Assembly (NCBI RefSeq): GCF_964340395.1
Contig: NC_135567.1
Span: 15,520,306 to 15,562,805, forward strand
From: Glandiceps talaboti
Taxonomy: Eukaryota; Hemichordata; Enteropneusta; Spengelidae
Reading direction: 5' to 3'
DNA length: 42,500 nucleotides
Shown here: positions 1 through 13,006 of the stretch, one piece after another
Position numbering within the stretch: the first letter of the stretch is position 1
Layout of the letters: each line of letters begins with the position of its first letter
Position numbers and translations under genes: made by a program
The notes under the pieces: model-generated
Seen by the model: the letters and a program-made list of their open reading frames with translations, nothing else
Databases searched by the model: none
What the model was told of the DNA's origin: nothing

Positions 1-1326
1 AAAATCATGCAAATTATATGCATATGACAAAATATGCAAATAAGCATTTGTTGAAATGTTTACTTGTAGCTTCTATGACCCATGGCAATTCAAAAATCTT
101 ATTTTCTTTGTTTTGGAACATTATCTCACTTTTATGTAAACCGTTTTCTTATTTTGGCACATTTTAACAACCAAGATTGATGTAGAAATTTCTGATACGT
201 TTGTGCTTTCTCTGAAAAATTACAAACACAGCACCAACTTATTTTTGGCAGTCGAACATTTTCACAGAGATAGGAGTTCAATTTTGCAGCGTGAGAGTTT
301 TGTTTAGAATACCACTTGTGGTATAAACTGGAAAAAAAATCCACTTTTTGGATTTTTTTTTGACTGCAAGATTTTTGAAAAATTGTGAGTGTTGTCAAAG
401 TTGAAAAACGATGTACAATTGTTGGAGAGACACCCTGTATGAACACCGATACCTTGCAAGTTTGACAGATACATTCAAATTAAATCAATTACCAGTTTCT
501 CTTCTAATTATATTGATCATTACTAATAACAGTCACGAAATAATTTGCCTACAAGGCAAGATAACACTGCACTAAAAATGCAAAAAAAGAAATTTTACCT
601 TGAAGTGCCCACATGTCAAAGAACTGGTCATTTTTTTTGTGCGAAGAAAATTTCATTCTGTGTTCTCCTTGTATGCAAGTACTACCTAGACTGTTTGTAT
701 AACTTTTACAGTGTCAATCACGGAGTAATAATGGATATTTTTGCAGTTAAAATTATGAAAATGATATGAATACTTATAGAACACACTACTGGTCACAAAC
801 TATCTCTTGTATATTACATCGTGTGTGGACTTACACGATCATATTCATCCTACAAACCTGTTATTTTACCCCTTTCACATATTGTCTGCCACGTATGTCA
901 ATATAATATATAATTGATATTATATTCTGAAACAAATCTCGGGTCATAAGTGTCTGTGATGTACAGAGAGATTTCGAGAGTTGATGCCACGTAAACCATC
1001 TAATGTTGTCTAAACACTTTGACAATTGGAAGCAGATGGTCTCAAAGATCAAGGAGTCTTATATCCTGACTGGCTTTCACCCATAATGTTGACGACAATC
1101 ACTTGTGTATATAACTTGGATGACTCATAAATTGAACAATGGGGATGTGATATTAATTTAGACCTAAAACTTTGTACGTGTACAAACTGCACAAGTTTTT
1201 TTCCCGTAAAGAGACGAGCATAGGAGTTAACATAAGACATAAAATATGTGGTGTTATAATGTATTCATAATTTATGAATATTTATTCATAATTTATGCAA
1301 ATTTAACACACAAGTGTTTGATAATG
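1..1326. other. Non-coding flank, nothing recognised
   Basis: AT-rich. The longest open frame (132-446, minus, 104 codons) has no family resemblance that I recognise and no clear gene signals. Confidence 0.5.
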
Positions 1327-1437
1327 ATTTTTGGGGGTGTGGCCTATAGAATCAGTTCTAACGGTTCTCAGCACCTGCTTTGCTGCTTTCAAGGATTTTG
1401 GGGGTGTGGTCCACTGAATGAACTCTAACAGTTTGAA
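1327..1437. repeat. ~70-80-bp direct duplication
   Basis: attttgggggtgtggYcYaY followed by gaatcagttctaac or gaatgaactctaac occurs twice. Confidence 0.7.
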
Positions 1438-1439
1438 CA

Positions 1440-2100
1440 CAAGCTCGTTGGTTTTGGGGGCTTGGAGGTATCGTGATAACTAAAGATGTAGGAACACAAC
1501 AGTGCAGTAAACAAGTTATCACATGACACCATGATATCAACTCTGTTACAAGTGCATATATTACATATGATTAATTACAAACCAGAGACATGCCATCACA
1601 AGTGCACATCATACGATTGATGCACTGCTGTACGCATAACATTGCAAGCTTACAATTTGCGCAGGGGTTAATCACACACCATGTGCACAACTTGACAATG
1701 TGCGACATCACTCCGACACCTTATAAAGCTACTGAGCGCATAGACACAACATAGATAAATTGTGCAAGGTTAATAACATGCCACACATACAGAACATTGA
1801 GTTAAAATTACTAAACGAGTCAGAGTAACAAGCATCATATCTCAAACACAAAAATACCACACCTTGGTTTTTATAAAGTACCTTACAGGTTATTTACTGT
1901 CATTCTGAAGATGAACAAACAAGATAAGATAAGAAAAGATAAAATAAGAAAAGATTGGCTGCTTTCTTGAAGATTAGGAACACTAAATAAAAACACACAA
2001 TTACATAAATTCTAATAAAATCATTAAAATCTGATACAAAAAACACTACATTTGTACTGATACCCATAAATGTTGTAGAAAGACTAGATAAAATATTTTG
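1440..2100. other. Non-coding, nothing recognised
   Basis: Contains scattered short words such as acaagtgcacatcat and a short aagataagaaaaga run. No gene. Confidence 0.5.
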
Positions 2101-2117
2101 GATGAATCCCATTTCAT

Positions 2118-2375
2118 GTTAGAATTGGTCGGTTGGATCCAGTTCAATATTAGATAGGTTGGATCCAGTTCAACTTTAGAAATGATCGGTTGGATCCCCT
2201 TCAAAGTTAGAATTGATCGGTGGGATCCCCTTCAATCTTAGAATTGATCGGTTGGACCCCCTTCAATATTAGAATTGATCGGTTGGACCCCCTTCAATAT
2301 TAGAATTGATCGGTTAGATCCCATTCAACGTTAGCTGAGTTGGATCCCACTCAATGGTTCTATGTTAGAATTGAT
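2118..2375. repeat. ~32-bp minisatellite
   Basis: About seven diverged units of ttagaattgatcggttgga plus ccccttcaat. Confidence 0.85.
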
Positions 2376-2744
2376 TAGTTGGCAAACTACCAAGAAAAAA
2401 CTTGCACCTTTCTTTCCAAAACAGGTATTCGTATCAGTACTATCAGCGTAATTTTTTTTTGGTATTCTCTTTAATTTTTATCCTTTTTCAAGACTATAAT
2501 AAAGACAAAGGGTACTGATCCTTTCAATGGGAGGAGAAAGAATGGGTTTATGAAACCCTTGGAAATTTATCCTTCAAGGTTACTTTGAGGGACTCAGAGG
2601 ACAGTTATATGACTTTAAGTCTTAAAAATGTGGATAAAAAGATTGACAGAGAAATAAGCAAGTCTTCTCCAAAATTTTCCTTCATTTGGCATAGAAAGTA
2701 AAGATTGAGAAACACAGTAGTGGATGAATAAAAGTCAAGACGTA

Positions 2745-3265
2745 TCACTGTGGAGATGGGATGTTAGGTACGAGTTTAAGATCAGACACGTAACTGTTGG
2801 TTGGATACGAGACTCATTGTTTTCACTCATGGCCAAAACATGTAAGTACGAGTCGTAGATCAGACTCGTAACAGTGAGTAAGTATGAGTTGGAGATCAGA
2901 CTCGCAACTGTGAGTCAGATATGAGATTCATCACTTGACCTCATGGGCAAGACAAGTTGAAGATCACACTCCTAACTATGAGATTTGTCACTTTAATGCG
3001 AGTCAGATAAGATTCTTCACATTGTCAGGGACAAGACTTACAACAGTGGATGAACAAGACCGAGTTTGAGATTAGACTCGTCACTGTATGTGTGGGACAT
3101 TTATGTGTGAATCTAAGATCACTCATCACTGTATGTCAGAGATGATATTAATTTGTATGTGTGGGACGTTTATGTACGAGTCTAAGATCACTCGTCACTG
3201 TATGTTAGAAATGTGATTCAGTTCAAATTGTAAGACTAGTAATGAGTCTGAGATCAGCCTTGTCA
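2745..3265. repeat. Degenerate repeat around GAGTCTAAGATCA
   Basis: Motifs such as gagttggagatcagactcg and gagtctaagatcactcRtca recur at irregular spacing with a core of agatcagactcgt. The array is old and eroded. Confidence 0.6.
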
Positions 3266-3300
3266 TTCAAGTCTTAGCTAGTTAAAAATGTCTCCTGATT

Positions 3301-3317
3301 GGGGGGGGGGGGGGGGG
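3301..3317. repeat. Poly-G tract (17 G)
   Basis: Homopolymer run. Comparable C or G runs occur near 30066 (C), 37421 (G) and 37602 (C). Confidence 0.9.
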
Positions 3318-3474
3318 CATTAATGAAGGAATATTTTGGAGAAGACCTTCATATATCATGTGCAAGCCAAGTGTATTAACAATGAAGAATGTATGAGACC
3401 ATCAAAATCAGTTAAAATGTAGCAATGTACCAGTAGTTATGCACTACATAACTGTTCACATCGAATGCCTTTGC

Positions 3475-3582
3475 ATGATGTAGAACTACAAAACTGATGA
3501 CATCACACCTCATGATGTAGAACTACAAAAATGGTGACATCACACACATGATGTAGAACTACAAAACTGATGACATCATAAT
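3475..3582. repeat. ~36-bp tandem repeat, three copies
   Basis: catgatgtagaactacaaaa followed by tgatgacatcaca, with one aatggtgacatc variant. Confidence 0.85.
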
Positions 3583-3887
3583 TAATCTAACAGTCCAAAT
3601 AATACATCTTGACTTGCATATGATATACACATTAACACGAGAGCAGGCTGACAAACAAAATATTCCATATTATACAAACAATTTAATTAAATAATAAAAT
3701 AAACTCTATAAAAACATGGTGAAAATGTGTTCACAATTCAACATGAAGGATATTTTGTACATTTCTAAAACTGGAGTGGCAAAAAGTTATACTACATTGC
3801 TAAATATTTCATTCTTTTCAAACTCAGATCATTGATACTGTCAAAAAAATGGTATCTGGCTGGGTCTAAAAAAATGCTTGTCCATGG

Positions 3888-4047
3888 ACCACAAAGATGA
3901 ATTCTGATTGGCTCTGGAAAATGCCTGCCAATTCCTCACAAAGATGGTTTCTGATTGGCTCTGGAAAATGCCTGCCAACTCCTCACAAAGTTGATTTCTG
4001 ATTGGCTCTGAAAAAATGCCTGCCAACTCTTCACAAAGATGCCATAA
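3888..4047. repeat. ~53-bp tandem repeat, three copies
   Basis: ttctgattggctctggaaaa then tgcctgccaaYtcctcacaaa. Each unit holds an ATTGG (inverted CCAAT). An open minus-strand frame here (61 codons) only reflects the repeat. Confidence 0.85.
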
Positions 4048-4359
4048 AAAAAATCTCTACAAAGATGGCTGCTGTTTGTAAGACTTTTGGCAACTAAAAT
4101 TTCATTCATATTTCAAGAAGTGAAATAATTAGCAATGTAGTATAAAGAAATATCTCAACAGATATCCTTTAATGTCTAAATCATATTCTAGTGATGAATG
4201 TCACCAAAAGTGATCTTGTGTATGTATTCACATTATCTACTCCATCTGAACAACTTGAGAGCCCTGCTTCAATAAAGCAAATAATATGTTATCTCCTCTT
4301 ACTAGTCATCCAAATTCTACAGGTATTCACAAACTTCTGTCATGTTCTGCTACATTGTT

Positions 4360-4592
4360 GCATGTAGTATTCCTTGCTACAACTTACTGGGTAACATATA
4401 CATGAATTGCTACAATTGATTCTTTTTGTTACAAGTTATTTTGTAACATATTAGGTAAAGTGTTACAACTGAATTTGCATTTCTTTTCCTACAAGATATT
4501 TTGTAACATAATAGGTAAAGTGTAACAACTGAATTTGCATTTCTTTGCTACAAGTTATTTTGCAACAAATTAGGTACATTGTTACCACTGAG
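4360..4592. repeat. ~65-bp tandem repeat, about 3.5 copies
   Basis: aactgaatttgcatttcttt then tacaagttattttgtaacat and aggtaaagtg recur, with a more diverged first unit. Confidence 0.8.
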
Positions 4593-5439
4593 TTAGAAAT
4601 CAAGTCTCCCAGGTTGAGATTATATTTGATACTGACCACAATATCTTGATTATTTCACTTTTATTTAGGATATCTTTTTTTTTAAATTCTTCTCCCATAT
4701 TGAGTCTTAAAAAGCCTGTAAAACCAGGATTTCCATCTGTGTTGTGTTTACAGTAACAACAAATTATTTTTCTCAAGTTAAATTTTTGTAAAATCAGTTG
4801 AACTTTCACAGCAATCATTACACATGTATTGTGTGTACAAAAAGTATACGACAAAAGTTAGTGAATACCGTGGTAATAGAAACCGTTGAATCGTACATCC
4901 ACTTGCCATTCAAGGTACCCATGCAATTATTGAAAAGATTTCATGTGAGTAAATATGACTATGCTGAACCACACACCAGCTATCAAAGTATTTCTAAAAT
5001 TACAAAGAACGCAGCTTGTTTTTAAACCAAGGTGTAACTTATTCACCCTACATTTATTTTGGTTTGTTCCAAACATGGAAACGCGACCTCCCCATTATCC
5101 ATGCACTTTGGTATGTCCTTAACCGAGTAAGTTTATCACCCCTCCCACCTGTGTCTTTGGTTTGTCCCACACCAAATAAGACTGTTACTCCATCACATGT
5201 GCTCTTTTGTTTGTTCATCTTTTTTGTTAAGTTGGTGTTTCGTACGACAAATAGAAGTATGTCAACATACGAACACAAAGATGCTTTTACTTGAGCACAC
5301 ACTTATTCATGTTCTTTCCTGTAGATCAAGCTGATAACCTTTCTACATTTCAAACATTTAAATCGGCATCTGATTTATCTCACTTATTCAGATATGACTT
5401 GAGCAAAGACACATGCTCTTTACTGACAAAATGTGAAGA

Positions 5440-5782
5440 GCAAAATTTTCACTCTTTCAAAATATTTTTTGATGAAATCAAGAAAATTTTCGATTGGATG
5501 ATAGAACATATCCATTGGAATGACATCATGCCAAGATAAAAAATTTCAGTAATTCTTGGGGTTTTTGTGTGCAAATTTTGATGAAACCCAGAGAGGATTT
5601 TGGACAGATCTGATAGAATATGTCACAAGGAGTAAACTTACACCAAAATTTTCACTCTTTCAAAATATTTTTCACAAATTCTTGTTTTTTTTTTGCAATT
5701 CTTTGATGAAACCAAGAGGATTTTGGACAGATCTGATAGAATATGTTGTAAGGCATAAACTTACACCAAAATATTCATAAAA
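5440..5782. repeat. ~140-bp tandem repeat, 2.5 copies
   Basis: attttggacagatctgatag and gtaaacttacaccaaaa occur twice. A partial earlier unit has ttttcactctttcaaaatat. Confidence 0.8.
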
Positions 5783-5784
5783 AA

Positions 5785-6665
5785 TGTTTCGGAAAATCGT
5801 CAGTTAGACTCTGTTCATCTAGAACCTTGTAGAACAAGCTGAATTCTTTGTCGACTGAATATAACATGTATATGAAAACACACCACTCATTAATATTCGA
5901 GAAGGCAGGCGATGATGTCATTTTTAAGCTGGCATTGTGTCAACATTAAATATTGTACATGTTATCCTTAATGCTCTATGTAAATGTTACAAATAATGTA
6001 CTCTGACATTTTCTAGCTGCAGCATATATTTCTGCAAAAAAACCTGAATCTTTTAATGGCCACACACAAAAAATATTTTGTTTCTCATTTTTGTACATGT
6101 CAATTTTAGCAATTTTGAAAGTGTTTTTTTTTTCAACAGATTTCGTCAATTTTTACCACATTTTAAGAACTATTCCTGCATTTTTAACGTATTTACTTTC
6201 CTTCTGTATGTCTACGAATAAATTAAAGCTTCTTAATTTGATTTAATAGCACCATAATAAAGATAACAAAACAAAAAGGAAACCGTATCATTGTATAAAT
6301 TTGGCACATGTGTAGATGAGAAACAAAATAATTTTTTTAGGGGGCCTCAGTAGATTTCTCAATCCTGGTTCCATAACATTGTGTGCAGTTTATCGCATTT
6401 GTGAAAACTGAACAATGCTCGCACACTTTGCGGATATTTGAAAATTACTTTGTCTCTCACACAACAGACATTTATGTATCTCTACAACAATGAAGTTGCC
6501 GTCAGATACATCATGATAGTTGTGGAATGTTTACATTTGTTTTTTGAGAAAAAAAAGTAACAACCTGTAAAAATATGAAACCAGGAAGAGTCCTCTCAGT
6601 ACAAATGCCACATAAAATTGGTACATTGTTGATGAAATGTGATTTTACAAAGATAGCAATGAAGG
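5785..6665. other. Non-coding, nothing recognised
   Basis: AT-rich with poly-T and poly-A runs; no repeat or gene seen. Confidence 0.5.
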
Positions 6666-6670
6666 ATACT

Positions 6671-6870
6671 TGAATCAATCAATCAAAAGAATTTGTATAG
6701 TCCCAAAATCCAAAACAATTTGTTCTATGGCACTGAACAGGAATAATAGTAGATCGTTGTAAAGTTAGAATGTTCTTGTGAACAGATGTGTTTTGATATC
6801 TTTCCTGAATTTATTTACAGTGGGTGATGAATGAATTTTAAGTGGTAAACTGTTCCGTAAGCTCATCACA
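6671..6870 (-). mobile_element. LINE 3' end fragment with TTGA tail
   Basis: Read on the minus strand, a reverse-transcriptase C-terminal tail SPTVNKFRKDIKTHLF ends in TAA at 6767-6765. It is followed by ~80 bp of 3' UTR (TATACAAATTCTTTTGATT) and a short TTGA tail. The motif K(F)RKDIKTHLF is typical of non-LTR retrotransposon ORF2 ends. It is 5'-truncated, as is usual for dead copies. Confidence 0.8.
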
Positions 6871-6989
6871 TGACTTCATTTGACAACTAGGTACATGATA
6901 GATATTTCAATGTTAACACAATACTACCTACCACACTGGAGTAAAATACAGTTTATAATACAAAGATGGGCACTTGAACATGTCACTTT

Positions 6990-7973
6990 GCTTTCTAACA
7001 AATTAGCTGCTTTCTTACCATATATATTTACACCTGGTAGTCAACAACCAATCAAATAACGTTACCTCTTTACACATGCATAAATTGTCAGCAACTATAT
7101 TTTACTGGTAGTGAACAATGAACTTCAACTTTTAACGAATCAGCTTCCCTCTTACTGTATGTATTTACACCTGGCAGTTCACAACCAATCAATTATGGTT
7201 ACATCTTTCCACATGCATAAATTATCATAAATTACCAGTAACGATATTTAATTGGTTGCTAACAATAAGAATAAAGTACAAATCACACGAATGTGTGAAA
7301 ATCTGTAAACATTACATTCTTATGTGCGTGAATGTACAACTGGTTAATAAATTCTAAACCATTATCAATACAGCATTTGAGTCAAATTGGATCATTATCT
7401 TATCGAAACCACTACATATAATTTCGAGAAAATCAATAACTACCTTTTTATCCTTTTTTTAAATAATTTGCAATATTTGAGACATCTGAACTGAAACGTT
7501 CCATGTTTACGTCTTTTCCATGAGTTTTTGTGTGTACACCAATTATGTGCCTCTGCGATTGTCTATAGCAATTTACATGACGTTAATATACGTATTTACA
7601 TAACGTATATATACGCATTTACATAAGTGTACAACGCATTTCAATTAGTTACTTTGTATCCGAAGTGTTTCGTAGACATTAGGAGCTGGTACTTCCTTGC
7701 CAATTTGTGTGAACATGAACAGTCATTTCAGACGCATGTGACAAGTTTTTCGGATGCACACATCTTCATGATTCAAATATTGCAAAATACATGACATGTT
7801 TAAGTTTGCCCACCTTGCTTAAAGTGGCTGTAAAGAGTAACATCTCCAAATATATTAGCTGGTAAGAATATATCATAACAAACAACAAAACATTAAATGT
7901 GTTGATGCTAGCGATAATACACAGCCAACATTACGACTCTTCCAGCTATGATGTTTAAACGTTGGCTTAGAAC
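6990..7973 (-). other. Presumed GATM 3' UTR and downstream flank
   Basis: This is sequence after the stop codon. No AATAAA on the minus strand is seen near the stop. An ATTAAA at 7252-7247 and an AATAAA at 6815-6810 (inside a LINE fragment) are weak poly(A) candidates. About 6990-7265 holds two diverged copies of a ~140-bp unit sharing tatttacacctgg and a motif like acatgcataaatt. 7560-7640 has small palindromes around tatacgta. The UTR end cannot be fixed from sequence. Confidence 0.35.
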
Positions 7974-8200
7974 TTAGAAGTAGGAATCCAGCTTGCCACG
8001 ACGACGGACGTCAGCAGTCCAGCAATGGAATCCACCTCCCAAGGAGTTCGCGTGTCGTATGGAGATTGGTATGGTTTGAATACCGAGTTTCTGAAACATC
8101 TTCATGGTTGGCTTTTCGTTGGCATCACAGATAACCCGTTTTGGGTCCAACATCAACACATTCATGGACAACCACTTGGAAGACATCCACAAGGGATGAC
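7974..8200 (-). CDS. GATM: GATM exon 7: C-terminus and stop
   Basis: Encodes residues 343-417, from [18 protein letters not shown] to [10 protein letters not shown] and a TAA at 7976-7974. The nucleophile Cys402 (human Cys407) lies in SLGGGFHCW. Three residues later the usual vertebrate Cys is Ala ([11 protein letters not shown]), a conservative-looking change at a non-catalytic position. The acceptor is ctcacag. The end falls within one residue of the family's usual end. Confidence 0.97.
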
Positions 8201-11200
8201 CTGTGAGGAGAAAAGTGATACAATGTAGTAGAACAGTGCAAAAGTGTACACTGTAGCCTTAGAGGAGATAATTAAGTGATACATTGTAATCTAATTGTAA
8301 CGATTAATGGACATGCAAGGTTTCTACAAATGACGATGTTTATTGAAATGCAAAATTTGTTTTATACAGAGTAGCCTAATAGGGAACTTGCAATCCAGAC
8401 TGAGCATGCTCAGATGCAAAGGACTATGGGATTATCTGAGGTTATCGTATTACCTAATCTGGCACTACCGATAAAATAAACCTCTCATAATGGTCAGATG
8501 ACTATGAATTGATCATCTGTGGTTACAAACAATATAACAATATTGTTCATAATACTAATTGATTAGCATTTTTTATCACATTTCCCATGATGCAACATTC
8601 AACATGGCGGGTTTGCAAGTTCCTTATTCTGACATACCGTGTAATTCCACAGACTGAATTATTGTCATTCTTGTCATGCCTGTGGTTGTAACAAATTACT
8701 AAATGAGTGTACACGACGACTCTGTCAGTCAAGGAGACGCTTGGAAAGGTAGTAATGAAGAAACATGTATTTGTGCGATACACATATTTTAGCCTTTATG
8801 GTAATGACTTGATTGGCAAGATGTCCATATAAGTGTAGGATGGTGGTTATTGGAAAGCGTTGATTTGATACAAAGTATCTTAATTGTAACAATTAATGGA
8901 CTTTCACTTTTGCTGCTACAGTCATAGCATGTTTACTGAGAAGTATGTTTGATACATAGTAGCATAAGTGTAGCAAATTTCACTTCATGAAATCACAATG
9001 GAGATGAAGCCTATTCGTTTGCTACAAAACCTAATGCAATTGTTTTCATGTTGCTATAAACATATTGTTTTTGTAATGGGTATTAGAACATAAAACCCAC
9101 CAAAGTTAAAGGGATATATATGGTCTGCAAGTTTTTCACATTTTTCAGTATTTTTGCTTCAAATAAAATGTTAACTTATATTTACTGGTCAGTAAATTGT
9201 GTAAGCACCAGAACTCGCTGGCAAATCTTAATGACGCAATTTTAGCTGTATAAGAGAGAGAATGATATCATTGTAAACCACAGGGCGCTCAGGGATGTAG
9301 AAAATAGCCTGAAAGCGGAAAAAACAACTGTGTGTCAGCGGCAGTGTGCCCTCTAATGATAGTCAAATTTTGTTGTTGTCAGTCAAAATGATAAAAACTG
9401 GCATTTCTTGTGAGTCGCCACATAGTAAGAGATAGGGGAACACCAAATTTTGCTGTGTCACTAGAAACTGTGTGCGTCTGTGGGGCATCAAATTGGCTTA
9501 GAGGGCACACTCACCACATAGTAAGAGATAGGGGAACACCAAATTTTGGTGTGTCACTAGAAATTATGTGCATCAGTGGGGCGTCGAATTGGCTTAGAGG
9601 GCACACTGCTTGTGCTTGCGAGAATAAGAGATTTACTACTTACTATCTGGGATGTCAGGGATTGGTGGATGCACTACATCCCAACCAGCCCTCTTAAACA
9701 TTTCAATCTGATGGCAAGGTCGGTCTGGGTTTGATAAAACCAGACCTGGGCCTATAATATTGAAGGTTGCATCAATATGCATGGGGTTGGGATCCTTGAA
9801 GGAGATCACATGAATGTTGTACTGGTCGCCAAGGTGACGTCTCATCCATTCTATTCCCATGTAGTTTGTCACCTAGGTAACGAAAGAAAATAATATGCAA
9901 ATCAGTTATTACTATGCATAAAATTTGCTCACAAACTTAGTTCTAGATGACTTTATAGAATACGTGTACTAAATTTTACCTGCTTACCACGCTTATCAAG
10001 AGTAGTGAATGATTACACACACAGACAGACAGACAAACAGACAGACAGAGACAAACATACAGGCAGACAGACAGATGGATGCATGACACTAAGACAGCAA
10101 GCCACCATCCCTCAGTGACACAGACAGATGGCTGTACAGAGACAAACACAGACAGACAGAGACACAGACACAGACAGACAGAGACAGACAGACAGACTGA
10201 GAGACAGACAGACAGAGAAAGACAGATAGAGAGACAGGCAGACAGAGACAGACAGACACAGACAGACAGACAGACTGAGAGACAGAGAAAGACAGATAGA
10301 GAGACACACAGACAGACAGACAGACAGAGTGAGAGACAGACAGAGACAGACAGATAGATAGAGCGAGAGACAGGCAGACAGAGAGGAAGACACAGACAGA
10401 CAGACGAAGAGACAGTTAGAGAGAGAAAGATAGAGAGACAGAGAGACAGACAGGCAGCGAGAAAGACAGACAGCAAGCCACGGAACCTAGATAATCTACA
10501 CATCCCTCATTGTAAACTTAACTAACAAACTAATTTGGAAAAGTGTAGTTGAATTCATCATTCACCCACTCTCCAGTAATTCTGGGAAACATAAACAAAG
10601 ATTTCTTAGCTCGCTTCTGTGTGCAAATCATTAAGTCAGTGCAAGAAGGTCATATCTGCTATTCAATAGTATAGCAGATACGACCTTACAGCTCTGATGG
10701 GTTGAAATGTATCTTTACTAGTACATATATAGATTTAATCTCGGCACCAATGGCCCCGCAGCCGAAGCAAGATTTCTTACCTCGCTTCATTGTGTAAACT
10801 TAAAGTATCTTAACTAGTACATACATATAGTTAATCTTGGTGGCAATGGTACTGAAGCCAAAATGTACTCTCTTACCTGGCTTCTTTGTACAAATATATC
10901 TCGTCCAGCACGAATAAAATCAGCAGCATCAAAGCAGGGCTCAAATTCAGTCGTTACGAACTTGCCCTTGGCGGCAAGTTTATGGCGATCCTCAACATTT
11001 TTAATCGGATAATTCTGCAAAGGAAATAATAGAGATGGTATTACACCTCGCACAAGACAAGTTGAAAGCGTACAAGCAAAAAATATGGAATTTATACCGA
11101 GGTTGTCCTTTGTATAGAGTAGGTAGAATACAAAGATGCTATGATTTACCTGGTCGTAGAGTTCATCTGACATCTGGGGTTTAGGAGCAGTTGTCCAACG

Positions 11201-12973
11201 TGCTCCACGTCTAAAGTAATCCTTAATGATTGGTCGGTATGCGCGGTACTCAAAGAACCGTGCACGCCATCCCATTGGTGCCTCAATGATCTCGTCTCCG
11301 ACAACGATCATGAAGTCACGAGGCATAGCAGCATACATACCTACGAAAATATGGAGATGACTAATCAGTTAATGTTACGGAGGCATTGCCAATGACTGAG
11401 TTACATGACAATGAAGGAGTACAGTAAGTTCAATCTTTTGAATAAATCTACATCAAACTGTAAATGTACGTCAAACTGTTGTGTTCCCAATTGCGAACTT
11501 GCAAACCCACCATGTTGAATGTTGCATCATGGGAAATATGATAATAACTATCAGCCAATCATTATTGTAAACTATATTGTATGATGATTTGTAACCACAG
11601 CTAATCAATTCATGGCTAGCCTGACCTCTATAGGTTTATTCTATTGATAGCTCCAGATTAGGTACTACGGTAACTACAGACTATCCCATAGTCCTTTGCA
11701 TCTGAGCATGCTCAGTCTGGATTGCAAGTTCCCAATTGGCCTTTCCAAAATTTGCCAATTTTAACTGTAATAGCAGCAACAGTAATTTTTTTTAAAAAAC
11801 TGATTTTTTTTTATAATGGCTTTCACTGTATTAGTATGTAGACTCAGTACTTTGAAAACTCAATGTTTAAATTTGACAAATGAAGTGTTTTGGGGGGTTT
11901 TCAAAACAGTGGGGCTGGCAGGAATCACTCCCAGTGATTTTCTTTTTGTACAGACATAAACACAATCACACATTTCTACAGTAAAATAAGTGGATGAATT
12001 AATTTTTTGTGAAATATGCTCTTAGGTACAGGATGTAACATAAGATTGTTTGACAGTTGAAATAGCCATTTATTCTTATCTAGAACGTGAATGTAAATTC
12101 ATTACTGGTCTAACAGATTTAAAATCAACATATTGAAGACAGATGTCTGTGTGTGTGTGCAGTGGAAGACATTCCTGAAATATTTCAGTTTTCACATTCT
12201 CACAGCAACTGTTCAGTTATATTGTAAGGCCAAAAAAAAAGAGGAATTGTTTCTGGTAAACTGATGCAACTGTACTTGTCAATTTGCATATTAGCATGTA
12301 TATTCACCTGCTGAAGTGAACCTCAGAGTGTTATTAATAACAGTAATTTGCATATTAGCATATGTTCACCTGTGGAAATGAAGTCTGGAGTGGTACACTC
12401 CAAAGAATAATTTGCATATTAACATTTATATTCACCTGCTGAAGTGAACATCAGAGTCATATACATAGAGTAATTTGCATATTAGCATGCACTCACCTGT
12501 GGAAATGAAGTCTGGAGTGGTACACTCCAAAGAATAATTTGCATATTAACATTTATATTCATCTGCTGAAGTGAACATCAGAGTGGTATACATAGAGTAA
12601 TTTGCATATTAGCATGCACTCACCTGTGGAAGTGAAGTCTGGAGTGGTACACTCCAAAGAATAATTTGCATATTAACATTTATATTCACCTGCTGAAGTG
12701 AACATCAGAGTCATATACATAGAGTAATTTGCATATTAGCATGCACTCACCTGTGGAAGTGAAGTCGGGAGTAGTATACTCCTTGGAATGATCCAATTTC
12801 GCTGGACGGCGTACAGTCACTCCCTCATGTTCTAGCACCTTGCAGAAATTTTCTATTTCTACTTGAGCTTTTTTCAAGTGCTCTACTGGAAATGGCTTGC
12901 CTCCATTAGCCGAATAAAAATCCCAATGCTTCTCGTAGGTATTGGCCTGAAAATACGAAGTTAAAAGAAATAT

Positions 12974-13006
<33 letters not shown>

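Noticed and set aside
8025-8228. Plus-strand open frame over exon 7
   Set aside because: Antisense shadow of conserved GATM coding sequence.
9976-10503. Long open frames on both strands, up to 175 codons
   Set aside because: They consist of translated GACA repeats (Cys/Leu/Ser or Asp/Arg/Gln/Thr) with no start context or homology.
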